From Spectribacter acetivorans (lineage in GTDB: Bacteria > Pseudomonadota > Gammaproteobacteria > Nevskiales > Salinisphaeraceae): a stretch of DNA of 64,000 nucleotides. This document shows, in pieces, positions 18,626 through 27,251 of this stretch. The notes beneath the pieces were generated by a model that made no database searches, was not told the DNA's origin, and saw only the letters and a program-made list of their open reading frames with translations. A program made the position numbers and the translations under genes. Position 1 is the first letter of the stretch; each line of letters begins with the position of its first letter. Where the stretch lies: the NCBI RefSeq assembly GCF_031846305.1, contig NZ_JAVRHY010000010.1, positions 1-64,000 of the forward strand, given 5' to 3'.

Positions 18626-19570
18626 TCAGGTCTCCCGCGCCGCCAACCAGTCCAGATACCGCGGCACCCCCTGCTCCACTGTGGCGAATTCATGCGGATA
18701 ACCAGCCGCACGCAGGGCGGTCAGGTCGGCTTCGGTGAAGCTCTGGTAACGGCCCTTGAGTTCGTCCGGAAAGGGGATGTAGCGCTTCTCACCCGCACCC
18801 CGCCAGGCGATCACCGCATCGGCCACGTCGTTGAAGGGCTGGCAACGGCCGGTGCCGCAGTTGTAAATGCCGGCCGTGCCGGAGTCCCATAGCCAGAGAT
18901 TCACCGCCACGCAGTCCCCGACGTAGACGAAATCACGCCGCTGCTCGCCGTCGCCGTAACCATCCGACCCGGCGAACAGGCGGCATTCGCCGTCGGCGGC
19001 AATCTGGTTGTTGAAGTGCCAGGCGACACTGGCCATCTTGCCCTTGTGCTGCTCGCGGGGGCCGTAGACGTTGAAGTAGCGCAGGCCGGCCACCTGGCTC
19101 TTGAACGCCCCCTGCCGGCTGCGTACGTGCTGATCGAAGGCGAACTTGGAAAACGCGTACATGTTCAGGGGGCGTTCGTGGGCGCGGTCTTCCGTGAATG
19201 TCGGGCCGGCGCCGTAGACCGAGGCCGAGGAGGCGTAGATGAACGGAATGCCCCGCGCCTGGCAGTAGTCCAGCAGATTGACCGAATAGCGGTAGTTGTT
19301 GGCCATCACGTAACGGCCATCCCACTCGGTGGTGTCGGAGCAGGCGCCCTGGTGGAATATCGCCTCGATACCAAGGTCCTCGCCGGCCAGCAGCCGGGCC
19401 TCGAAATCGTCGAATTCGAAGTAATCCGCAAAGTCGAGATCGGCCAGATTCAGGGATTTGCGGCCGTCGCGCAGGTCATCCACTACCGCGATGTCGCCAC
19501 GACCACGCTCATTCAGGCCGGCCACCAGATTGCTGCCGATGAAGCCGGCGCCGCCGGTGACTACTAGCAT
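18626..19570 (-). CDS. hldD: ADP-glyceromanno-heptose 6-epimerase
   Basis: A 314-residue extended SDR enzyme that converts ADP-D-glycero- to ADP-L-glycero-D-manno-heptose for the LPS core. The NADP-binding GGAGFIG is at 6-12, the catalytic Tyr-x3-Lys at Tyr138/Lys142 (MYAFSKFAFD), and RYFNVYGPREQHKGKMAS is the conserved HldD block. The start MLVVTGGAGFIGSN is typical of the family; an ATG at 19705 would add 45 extra residues. It is followed by the small ORF and waaF. Confidence 0.96.
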   Translation of the reverse strand: MLVVTGGAGFIGSNLVAGLNERGRGDIAVVDDLRDGRKSLNLADLDFADYFEFDDFEARLLAGEDLGIEAIFHQGACSDTTEWDGRYVMANNYRYSVNLLDYCQARGIPFIYASSASVYGAGPTFTEDRAHERPLNMYAFSKFAFDQHVRSRQGAFKSQVAGLRYFNVYGPREQHKGKMASVAWHFNNQIAADGECRLFAGSDGYGDGEQRRDFVYVGDCVAVNLWLWDSGTAGIYNCGTGRCQPFNDVADAVIAWRGAGEKRYIPFPDELKGRYQSFTEADLTALRAAGYPHEFATVEQGVPRYLDWLAARET

Positions 19571-19703
19571 GTTCGAAACCCGTTGGTGAGCGCGACCGCA
19601 ATTACCGGGCCGCGAAAGAACCGATAGCCGCGAATTGTACCGCTCGGCGCCAACGCTGTCCCCGGCCCGGCCGTCCGTGCCGGCGCTGTGGGATAATCGC
19701 CGC

Positions 19704-20363
19704 ATGGATCAGAGCACGGGCGACAACCGGACCTCGACAAGGGCAGGCCCGAGCGCCGACCCGGTCACGCTGACGCCCGATCTGCTGGTGGCCCGCGGCC
19801 ATCATCGGGCCTGCTACGTTCACCCGCGGGATCCCAGCGCCTGCATCAAGGTCTATCACCGGCCCGATCCCAAGGACCGGAAGCGCGAACAGACTGCCTA
19901 CCGCGTGCTGGAACGGAACGGCGCGGACTGGCGTCTGCTGTCCCGTTTGCTCGGGGAGATCGACACCAACCTGGGCCGTGGCTACGTGTTCGAGTTGATT
20001 CGAGACCACGACGGGTCGGTGTCGCGGACGCTGGAGCATTACCTGAACCCTGATACCGACGACGCCGTCAGTAACGCCGACCTCCGATCCGCGCTGGACG
20101 AACTACGCCGCTTCCTGATCGACAACCGGGTTATCTCGCAGGAAATCGCGCCGCGCAATCTGGTGTTCCGCCGGCGCGCGGACGGCGGGGGGGACCTGCT
20201 GATGATCGACGACATCGGCAATCGCGACTACATCCCCATCCGCAACCACTTGGCTTTCATGGCCCGCAACCGCATCCGGCTGTACTGGGCGCGGTTCGAA
20301 GCCAGGCTGCGTGACGCCTACGGGCTGGATTTGGGCGCGACGTCGGGACCGGATTCCGGCTGA
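19704..20363 (+). CDS. YrbL/LPS-kinase-like protein (PhoP-regulated YrbL family)
   Basis: A 219-residue protein resembling the YrbL (PhoP-regulated) family of kinase-like proteins. Visible features are GHHRACYVHPRDPSACIKVYH (ATP-binding lysine in CIKVY), the catalytic-loop-like ISQEIAPRNLVFRR, and LMIDDIGN in the DFG-equivalent place. YrbL function is not settled; kinase activity on LPS or another envelope substrate is inference from the neighbourhood. The start at 19704 leaves a polar N-terminus; an in-frame ATG at 19635 is less likely. Its last 46 bases overlap the 3' end of glnE on the opposite strand. Confidence 0.82.
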   Translation: MDQSTGDNRTSTRAGPSADPVTLTPDLLVARGHHRACYVHPRDPSACIKVYHRPDPKDRKREQTAYRVLERNGADWRLLSRLLGEIDTNLGRGYVFELIRDHDGSVSRTLEHYLNPDTDDAVSNADLRSALDELRRFLIDNRVISQEIAPRNLVFRRRADGGGDLLMIDDIGNRDYIPIRNHLAFMARNRIRLYWARFEARLRDAYGLDLGATSGPDSG

Positions 20364-23161
20364 TCCTCGGCCTCGCCGATCCAGGCCTGCCAGGCGGCAC
20401 GCACGGCATCGCGCTCGCCCTGCAGCGCCGTCTCCCCGATCATCGCCCGTGACTGCTGCAGCGCCCCGGCGTGCACGCGCATCCGGTAGGCACGGTAGGC
20501 GTCGGTAAGCTGCTTGGTGGTGTCGTAATCCAGCAACTGCGCGGATTCCAGCGTTTCCAGAATCCGGATGGTGTCGGAAAAGCGCAGCAATGGCGGGCAA
20601 TCGCAGGCATGGCGCAGCACCGCGAACTGGGCGAGAAACTCGATATCCACTAGCCCGCCCGGCATCTGCTTGAGGTCGAGCTTGCCGGGCTCGCGCCGGG
20701 TAAGATTCTCGCGCATCTTGCGGCGCATGCCGGCGACCTCCCGACGCAGCTTGTCGAGATCGCGCGGGGCGCCGAGAACCTCGGCCCGCACCGCCCGAAA
20801 GGCCTCACCCAGCGATTCGTCGCCAGCCACGGGGCGCGACCGCACCAGCGCCTGATGCTCCCAGGTCCACGCCTGCTCGTGCTGGTAGGCGGCAAAGGCA
20901 TCGATATGCCCGACCAGCAGACCGGACTGGCCGCTGGGGCGCAGACGCATGTCCACCTCGTAGGCCCGCCCGGCGCCGGTCTGGGTGTTGAGCACGTGAA
21001 TCAACCGCTGGGCCAGCCGCAGGAAGAAGGCCTGATGGGTCAGGTTGCGCCGGTCGCCGTCGGTTTCCTGCTCCCCGGGACTGTCGTGGACGAATACCAG
21101 ATCAAGATCGGAGCCGTACCCGAGTTCGATGCCGCCCAGCTTGCCGTAGCCGATCACCGCGAAACGCGCCAGCTCTCCATCGCGATCACCGCCGACGATT
21201 ACCGGCCGGCCGTAGCGTGCAATCATCTGCGACCAGGCCATATCCAGCGCTGCGGCCAGAATCACCTCGGCCAGTTCGGTGAGATGATCGCTGACGATCA
21301 TCAGCGGCATGGCGTCGCTGACATCGGCCGCGGCCACCCGCAACAGGGCCCGCTGGCGGAATCGCCGCAGCAGGTCCATGCGGTTTTCCAGATCGGCCTC
21401 GGGCACGGGCGCCAGTTCCTCGGCCAGCGCGGCGGAGAGTTCTTCCTTGCGCGGCGGCCGGTAGAGCACACGCGGGTCCAGCAGGCTATCGAGCAGCACC
21501 GGCTGGGCCTTGATCTGTTCGGCTATCCAGGGGCTTGCCGCGCACAAACGCACCAGATGCGACAGCGCCGTGGGGTGTTCGACCAGCAGCGCCACGTAGG
21601 TGGTGCGGCCGGTGACCGCCTCCATTACCTGCAGCGACCGCTGCATGGCCAGTGACGGCTCCGGGGTAGCCGCCGCCGCCCCGAACAGCAGCGGCAGCAG
21701 CCGCGTCATCCAGCGCTGACCACGATCAGCCAGGGCGCGGTAGAGACTGTCGTCGCGCAGGCGCGTCACTGCCGCCAGTACCGGCTCGGCGTCATCGATG
21801 CCGTAAGTCGCCAGCAGTTCGGCGGCAGCGCCGGCGTCCATGTCGCCCTCCCACAGGGCCAGGATGTCGTCGTCGGCATCGTCGCCGGATTCTTCCGTCT
21901 GGGGCGACACGAACACCTGCTCGAATGCGTCGTGCACCCGCCGCCGCCAGTCCGTCACCGCCTGCGAAAGCGCCGCCCAGTCGTCGAACCCCATCGACAC
22001 GGCCAGGCGCTGACGCCGGTCATCGTCGCTCGGCAGATCATGAGTCTGCTGATCGGCCCATGCCTGCAGACGATTCTCCAGGCGGCGCAGAAAACGGTAG
22101 GCCTCCGACATATCCCGGGCCACGCGTGCGGGGATGTGGCCCTGCTCGCCCAACCGCGCCAGGGTAGGAAGCAGGCGGGCATCCTGCAGCGCCGGCTCGT
22201 GACCGCCACGGATCAGCTGGAAGGCCTGGGCAATAAACTCGATTTCGCGGATGCCGCCGCTGCCCAGCTTGATGTTGTCTTCCATGCCCCGCTGGGCGAC
22301 CTGACGCTTGATCAGGGCCTTCATGTCGCGGATCGATTCGAACGCGCTGTAATCGAGATACCGCCGGTAGACGAACGGCCGCAGCATGTCGATCACCTGC
22401 TTGCCGCCCGCCATGTCACCGGCCACCGGGCGCGCCTTGATCCAGGCGTAGCGCTCCCATTCGCGCCCGTGGGTCTGGTAGTACTGCTCCAGCGCCGGCA
22501 GGCTGGCCACCAGGGCCCCGCTGTCGCCGAACGGTCGCAGCCGGGTATCGACGCGGTACACGAAGCCATCGGCAGTCTGCTCGGCCAGTAGCTGGACCAA
22601 CCGGCGGGCGACCCGCTTGAAGTACTCGGCGGTGTCCAGCGGCCGATCACCATCGGTCTCGCCCGCGCCGCGATGGGCAAAGATCAGGTCGATGTCGGAG
22701 GAAAAGTTGAGTTCGCGGCCGCCGAGCTTGCCCATGCCGAGCACGATCAGCCGTTGCGGCCGGCTCTGGTCGTCGAGCAGGCGGCCATGCCGCTCGGCCA
22801 GTTCGGTTTCCGCCCGGGTCAGCGCCGCCTCGAGACAGACGTCGGCCAGATCGGACAACGACGTCAGCGTTTCGTCCAGGTCCGCCTGATCGGTCAGGTC
22901 CCGCCAGGCAATGCGGAATAGCCATTCGTTACGTAGCTGCCGGCAGGCCGCCAGCCAATCCGCCGCCTCGCCAAGGGATCCGGCGGCCGTATCCAATTCG
23001 GCCCGTTCCATTGGCGTCGTCAGCGCCTCGGCCGTCACCAGTTCCGCGAAACGCTCCGGCCGGGCCAGCATCCATCGGCAGGCGAACTCGCTGGCGGTTG
23101 CCACCCGGTCGACGGTGGCCGAGGACACGCCCGCGGGCGCGGCGGGCTGATCGGCGCTCAT
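20318..23161 (-). CDS. glnE: bifunctional glutamine synthetase adenylyltransferase/adenylyl-removing enzyme
   Basis: A 947-residue protein (E. coli GlnE is 946) that adds AMP to, or removes it from, glutamine synthetase in response to PII. Both nucleotidyltransferase cores are intact. The N-terminal (removing) core has GMGKLGGRELNFSSDIDLIF near 140-160; the C-terminal (adding) core has GYGKLGGIELGYGSDLDLVF near 665-685. The linking regulatory region includes GSGGIREIEFIAQAFQLIRGG. Its ATG overlaps the TGA of an upstream glycosyltransferase (ATGA), so this nitrogen-control gene appears translationally coupled to a polysaccharide gene. Confidence 0.97.
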   Translation of the reverse strand: MSADQPAAPAGVSSATVDRVATASEFACRWMLARPERFAELVTAEALTTPMERAELDTAAGSLGEAADWLAACRQLRNEWLFRIAWRDLTDQADLDETLTSLSDLADVCLEAALTRAETELAERHGRLLDDQSRPQRLIVLGMGKLGGRELNFSSDIDLIFAHRGAGETDGDRPLDTAEYFKRVARRLVQLLAEQTADGFVYRVDTRLRPFGDSGALVASLPALEQYYQTHGREWERYAWIKARPVAGDMAGGKQVIDMLRPFVYRRYLDYSAFESIRDMKALIKRQVAQRGMEDNIKLGSGGIREIEFIAQAFQLIRGGHEPALQDARLLPTLARLGEQGHIPARVARDMSEAYRFLRRLENRLQAWADQQTHDLPSDDDRRQRLAVSMGFDDWAALSQAVTDWRRRVHDAFEQVFVSPQTEESGDDADDDILALWEGDMDAGAAAELLATYGIDDAEPVLAAVTRLRDDSLYRALADRGQRWMTRLLPLLFGAAAATPEPSLAMQRSLQVMEAVTGRTTYVALLVEHPTALSHLVRLCAASPWIAEQIKAQPVLLDSLLDPRVLYRPPRKEELSAALAEELAPVPEADLENRMDLLRRFRQRALLRVAAADVSDAMPLMIVSDHLTELAEVILAAALDMAWSQMIARYGRPVIVGGDRDGELARFAVIGYGKLGGIELGYGSDLDLVFVHDSPGEQETDGDRRNLTHQAFFLRLAQRLIHVLNTQTGAGRAYEVDMRLRPSGQSGLLVGHIDAFAAYQHEQAWTWEHQALVRSRPVAGDESLGEAFRAVRAEVLGAPRDLDKLRREVAGMRRKMRENLTRREPGKLDLKQMPGGLVDIEFLAQFAVLRHACDCPPLLRFSDTIRILETLESAQLLDYDTTKQLTDAYRAYRMRVHAGALQQSRAMIGETALQGERDAVRAAWQAWIGEAEDQPESGPDVAPKSSP

Positions 23162-24252
23162 GCTGCGTCTCCGGTCGCGGGGGCCGCGGATAGAAGCGCG
23201 GCGAAATGGGCTTCCAGACGGTCGTAGTGCGCCTCTGTCGAGAAGCGATCGGCGGCGTCATCGCCGGCCCGGCGGGCCAGCCGTTCGCGCTCGGCCGGCG
23301 CATCGACGAGGCGTCGCAGATGTGCCGCCAGCGCGGCATCGTCGCCGGGGGCGTAAAGCAGACCGTTGTCACCGTCTTGCAGGATTTCCGTCACGCCGCC
23401 GGATTCCGCCGCGATCACCGGCACCCCGACCCGCATGGACTCGATGATCACCAGCCCGAAGGTCTCGATCTCGGCGGCATGCAGGTTGACGTCACAGCGC
23501 GCCATTTCCGTCTGGGGATGGTCCAGAAACCCGAGATACTCGATCTGATCGGCGACTCCCTCAGTCTCGGCCAGAGATTGCAGGGACTGGTAGTACTCCG
23601 GGTCATGGACCTGGCCGGCCAGCGCCAACTGCACCGAGTAGCCCTCCCGCTTGAGCCGGCCCAGTGCGCGGATCAGGGTGTCCTGACCCTTGCGCCGTTC
23701 GATGCGCGAGAACGAGCCGGCCCGCAGACAGCAGCCGCCGCGATCCACGGGCGGCGGCGGGCCATCGAGCCCGGGCGCCCCGGCGTGCAGCGCCACGATG
23801 CGCTCGGACGCCAGCGGCAGCATCTCGACCGCGGTTCGCCGGATGCGCTCGGTCACGGCGATGAGCAGGTCGACCCGGGCATAGAGCTGGCGGTGATACC
23901 AGTCCTTTTTGGGCGAGGCGGGCAACTCCATGTGCCGATGGTAGACCAGCGCCGGCCGCGCCCGCCCGGCCAGGCGGCAGGCCAGTGAGCACAGGGCGAA
24001 ATCGGCGCGATGATGCAGATGCAGGACGTCCGGGCGGAATTCCCGCAGCGCGCGACGCAACAGCCGCCAGCGCGACCAGCTGCCGCGACCGGCCAGCCAG
24101 CCCGGCTGCGAGCAGCGACGGGCGAATAACGTATCCTCGGTGGCCAGTGTCAGCACCTCGTGACCGCGCGACTGCAGCGCCACGCTGGTATGCGCGGCAT
24201 ACAATTCCAGGCCACCGCTGCCATCGGCAAAACAGACTTCCAGAATCCGCAT
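23158..24252 (-). CDS. glycosyltransferase family 4
   Basis: A 364-residue GT-B glycosyltransferase of family GT4. The N-terminal acceptor domain opens with EVCFADGSGGLELYAA. The C-terminal donor domain contains GSFSRIERRKGQDTLIRAL and the E-x7-E nucleotide-sugar motif in ETFGLVIIESMRVGVPVIA. No signal peptide is present, so it should act at the cytoplasmic face of the inner membrane, probably on LPS core or exopolysaccharide. The sugar is unknown. It overlaps glnE by ATGA and diverges from a GT9 gene with only 19 bases between start codons. An ATG at 24375 is in frame but unlikely. Confidence 0.9.
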   Translation of the reverse strand: MRILEVCFADGSGGLELYAAHTSVALQSRGHEVLTLATEDTLFARRCSQPGWLAGRGSWSRWRLLRRALREFRPDVLHLHHRADFALCSLACRLAGRARPALVYHRHMELPASPKKDWYHRQLYARVDLLIAVTERIRRTAVEMLPLASERIVALHAGAPGLDGPPPPVDRGGCCLRAGSFSRIERRKGQDTLIRALGRLKREGYSVQLALAGQVHDPEYYQSLQSLAETEGVADQIEYLGFLDHPQTEMARCDVNLHAAEIETFGLVIIESMRVGVPVIAAESGGVTEILQDGDNGLLYAPGDDAALAAHLRRLVDAPAERERLARRAGDDAADRFSTEAHYDRLEAHFAALLSAAPATGDAA

Positions 24253-24271
24253 CCCCAACCCGTGATCTCCC

Positions 24272-25315
24272 GTGCCCGCTACCGTTGACCGACTGCCCGA
24301 GGGGGCGATTCTACTCCTGCGTCCCGACCGGCTCGGCGATGTGCTGCTGACCCTGCCCGCGTTTGCCGCGATCAAGCAACACTGGCCCGATCGACAGGTT
24401 ATCGCGGCGGTATCGCGTTACACCGCGCCCATCGTATCGGCCTGTCCGCTGGTCGACGACGTGTGGGCGCTGCCGGTGGTCGACGGCCGTGGCCGTTTCG
24501 ACCGCGACAGCTGGGCCGGCCGGGCGCGCCCGGCGGCGGTGATCAGCTATTTTTCCGACTTTCCGAACGCCTTCGCCCTGTGGCGGCAACGCATTCCTTT
24601 GCGGCTGGGGCCGTCAAGCAAGCTGGCGCAGGTGTTCTACAACCATCGCGTGGTCCAGCGCCGGTCGGCGTCGGTCAAGCCGGAATGGGCCTACAACCTG
24701 GATCTGTCCCATGACCTGATCCGGCAGACCGGTGGCGAGCCGGGATCGGTCCCGCGCGCGCCGTTTTTGCAGTTCCGCGACTCGGCTGCCGACAGCCGCA
24801 CCGCGTTCGCGGCCGAACACGGACTGGATGCCGAGGCGCCCTGGGTGTTCATCCATCCGGGCAGCGGCGGCTCCGCCCCGGCGCCGACGCCTGCCGACTA
24901 CGCCCGCGTCGCCAGCGAGCTGGCTATCGGCGGCTGCCGCTTCGTGATCACGGCCGGGCCCGATGAATTGCCACTGGCCAATCATCTGGCGACGGCCATG
25001 GCCGACCTGTCGCCGCTGGTCTACCACTCGCAGGGCGGCCTGGTCGATTTCGCGGCCAATCTGCGCCATGCGGACCTGTTTGTCAGCGGCTCGACCGGCC
25101 CCGCCCATCTGGCCGGCGCCCTGGCCCGGCCGACCGCCACTTTCTATCCCAGCCTGCCCACCGCCGGGCCGCGACGCTGGCAGACGCTGGCCCCGAAGGA
25201 CCATCGCTTCGCCTTCATCCCGCCGGCTGGCGCCGATCCGTTCGACATGGCGTCGATTGACTACGCCGCGGTAGGGCGTCGGCTAGGGGCGTTCCTGCTT
25301 AGCCGAAACGACTGA
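24272..25315 (+). CDS. glycosyltransferase family 9 (heptosyltransferase-like)
   Basis: A 347-residue GT9 protein. ILLLRPDRLGDVLLTLPAF (about 13-31) is the family's N-terminal motif; VFIHPGSGGSAPAPTPADYARV and LFVSGSTGPAHLAGALARPTATFYPS form the ADP-sugar-binding half. It is a second GT9 after waaF and probably adds a core heptose, but the acceptor is unknown. It starts with GTG at 24272. The start codons of this gene and the divergent GT4 are 19 bases apart, so each promoter must lie inside the neighbouring coding sequence. Confidence 0.9.
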   Translation: MPATVDRLPEGAILLLRPDRLGDVLLTLPAFAAIKQHWPDRQVIAAVSRYTAPIVSACPLVDDVWALPVVDGRGRFDRDSWAGRARPAAVISYFSDFPNAFALWRQRIPLRLGPSSKLAQVFYNHRVVQRRSASVKPEWAYNLDLSHDLIRQTGGEPGSVPRAPFLQFRDSAADSRTAFAAEHGLDAEAPWVFIHPGSGGSAPAPTPADYARVASELAIGGCRFVITAGPDELPLANHLATAMADLSPLVYHSQGGLVDFAANLRHADLFVSGSTGPAHLAGALARPTATFYPSLPTAGPRRWQTLAPKDHRFAFIPPAGADPFDMASIDYAAVGRRLGAFLLSRND

Positions 25316-25327
25316 TCGGCTCACCCG

Positions 25328-26206
25328 TCACGCTTGGCCCTCTGAAGCAAGCTCGCCGTTTGGCGGTGATTTCCAGCTCAGGCCCTGCTCCGCCCAGACC
25401 CGCGTTGCCTTCAGTGCCTGATAGGGGCTTTCACTGTAAGGCCGCCGGTCGGCAATGGCACTGGGGCGTTCTCCAGTCGCGGGCTCGGGTTCCAGGTGGA
25501 AGGCCTTGGCCGCGTGAATGGCGCTGACCGGGCGGGCGCCATAGAGATTCATGCGACAGCGCAGATCCGAATCCTCGCCGCCGAAACCGTTGAACTGCTC
25601 GTCAAAGCCGTTCACACCGAACAGCACACCGCGGTCGACGGAAAAGTTGCCGCCGTGCAGGAGGGGCCGATTGAATTTCCGCGTCAGGGCATACCAGCGG
25701 GCCTTCAGATCATGCCGTCGGAACCAGCGATCGTGCCCTTGATGCCGACAGAGTTCATCCAGCCGCGAGGCAACGTTATCGACGTGGAAAGACCGGCTTT
25801 CCTGCAAACTCAGCCTGGCATAGCTACCCACGAGGTACGCGCGGGTGCGAAACCGCGACCGGTGCGCATCCAGCCAGTCACCGGCCGGCAGCACATCACC
25901 ATCCAGAAACACGATCTGCTGCCCGCGGCTGGCCCGGATGGCGGCGTTGAGAATGGTGGCCTTGCGAAATCCCAGATCTTCCTGGGTCAGCACCGCCGTC
26001 AGCGGCAGGCCATGTTCCCTGGCCTGGGCCTGAACAACCGCTGGCGAGTCGTCCCGGGAACCATCGTCGGCCAGAATCAGTTCGTCCAGGGGTACGCTCT
26101 GGCGCGCCAGCGCCTGTAGCACCAGTGGCAATACCTCGCGCTGGTTATAGCTGGTCAGGATGACGGTCGTCGCCACCGTTCGCCGCTGCAACCGGCGGCG
26201 TCTCAC
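25328..26206 (-). CDS. glycosyltransferase family 2
   Basis: A 292-residue GT-A enzyme. The nucleotide-binding start VILTSYNQREVLPLVLQAL, the metal-binding FLDGDVLP and a C-terminal galactosyltransferase-like block (GVNGFDEQFNGFGGEDSDLRCRM) are visible. The last motif is typical of chondroitin-polymerase-like or core-extending enzymes. The sugar and acceptor are not assignable. The chosen start is a GTG that overlaps the upstream stop (GTGA); a second GTG 11 codons downstream is also possible. It follows another GT2 on the same strand and is tail-to-tail with the GT9 gene at 25315. Confidence 0.88.
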   Translation of the reverse strand: MRRRRLQRRTVATTVILTSYNQREVLPLVLQALARQSVPLDELILADDGSRDDSPAVVQAQAREHGLPLTAVLTQEDLGFRKATILNAAIRASRGQQIVFLDGDVLPAGDWLDAHRSRFRTRAYLVGSYARLSLQESRSFHVDNVASRLDELCRHQGHDRWFRRHDLKARWYALTRKFNRPLLHGGNFSVDRGVLFGVNGFDEQFNGFGGEDSDLRCRMNLYGARPVSAIHAAKAFHLEPEPATGERPSAIADRRPYSESPYQALKATRVWAEQGLSWKSPPNGELASEGQA

Positions 26207-27096
26207 GAGTCATCGCCCGGCGAGTTCTTCGCCCTATTGCGCGCCTGCCTCGCCTCCAGCGCAAAGGCGTACTTGAGAAACGCCGACATCACCGAACTGA
26301 ACGCCAGCAGCAACCCGCGCCAGCCGTCGCGCCAGCCCTGCTTGAGAAGATACAACCGGATGAAACGTCCCAGCGGCGAGAAGACCAGCTTCGATACCGG
26401 GATGCGCCGATCGCTCTCGGCAAGTTGCCGTCCCGACATACGGGCATAGCCGATCGATTGCTGCATGTGATGTTCCAGATCTCGATAGGTGTAATGCAGC
26501 AGATGACCACTCAGTCGGCCAGTCTCACCATGCACCGTCAGCAGATCGTGTCCGTTGTATTCCCGCCATGCCGCCCGGTCGCGACGAACCAGCCGCAGGC
26601 GCCATTCGGGATACCAGGTGTGGCGCACCCAGTCGCCGAGATACCAGGTCAGGCGATTGATCTCGTAGCCCGCGTGTGTCGGCTCGCCTCCTCCAGCAAA
26701 CACGGTCTCTATTGCCGCCCGGGCAGCCGGCTCCAGGGCCTCGTCGGCATCCAGGGACAGCAGCCAGGGCTGGCTGCACTGATCCATTGCGAACTGCTTC
26801 TGCGCCGCAAACCCGGCCCAGTCTCGGTGAATGACACGCGCGCCGTACTCCCGTGCAATCTCGCAGGTCGCATCGGTGGAGCCGGAGTCCACGACCACGA
26901 TCTCGCACACCAGTCCGGCCACGCTAGCCAGGCAACGGCCGATGTTATCGGCCTCATCATGGGTGATCACGGCACAGGCCAATGGCAATACGCCGGCGAC
27001 CGCCGCGGAGCCGGGCGGGGCCTCGTAGGGATAGGCGTGTCGCGGCGCTTTCACGGGTAGTCGACCTCGAAGAATCCAGCCGGAGTCGGACAGCAT
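26203..27096 (-). CDS. glycosyltransferase family 2, WaaE/KdtX-like
   Basis: A GT2 enzyme resembling the WaaE/KdtX core beta-1,4-glucosyltransferase group. It has CAVITHDEADNIGRCLASV, IVVVDSGSTDAT and SLDADEAL, then YEINRLTWYLGDWVRHTWYPEWRLRLVRR and LLHYTYRDLEHHM. A C-terminal hydrophobic patch (about LLLAFSSVMSAFLKYAFAL) suggests membrane association. The start is unclear: the domain proper begins near CAVITHDEA, an ATG at 27096 gives 297 residues, and a TTG at 26988 would give 261, closer to the family length. Its stop overlaps the next GT2 (GTGA). Confidence 0.85.
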   Translation of the reverse strand: MLSDSGWILRGRLPVKAPRHAYPYEAPPGSAAVAGVLPLACAVITHDEADNIGRCLASVAGLVCEIVVVDSGSTDATCEIAREYGARVIHRDWAGFAAQKQFAMDQCSQPWLLSLDADEALEPAARAAIETVFAGGGEPTHAGYEINRLTWYLGDWVRHTWYPEWRLRLVRRDRAAWREYNGHDLLTVHGETGRLSGHLLHYTYRDLEHHMQQSIGYARMSGRQLAESDRRIPVSKLVFSPLGRFIRLYLLKQGWRDGWRGLLLAFSSVMSAFLKYAFALEARQARNRAKNSPGDDS

Positions 27097-27251
27097 CACG
27101 CGCCGCCCGTCAGCCGCGGAGAATACCGGTGCCCCGGGCCGCCGGCTATCCCGGCTGCCGCAATTCGATCGGCGGGGGTACGTCAATCAAGCCACGGCGG
27201 GTATCCTTGCTGAATGCAATTCCTGCCCCGCGACTCCGTCCGAAACTGCGC

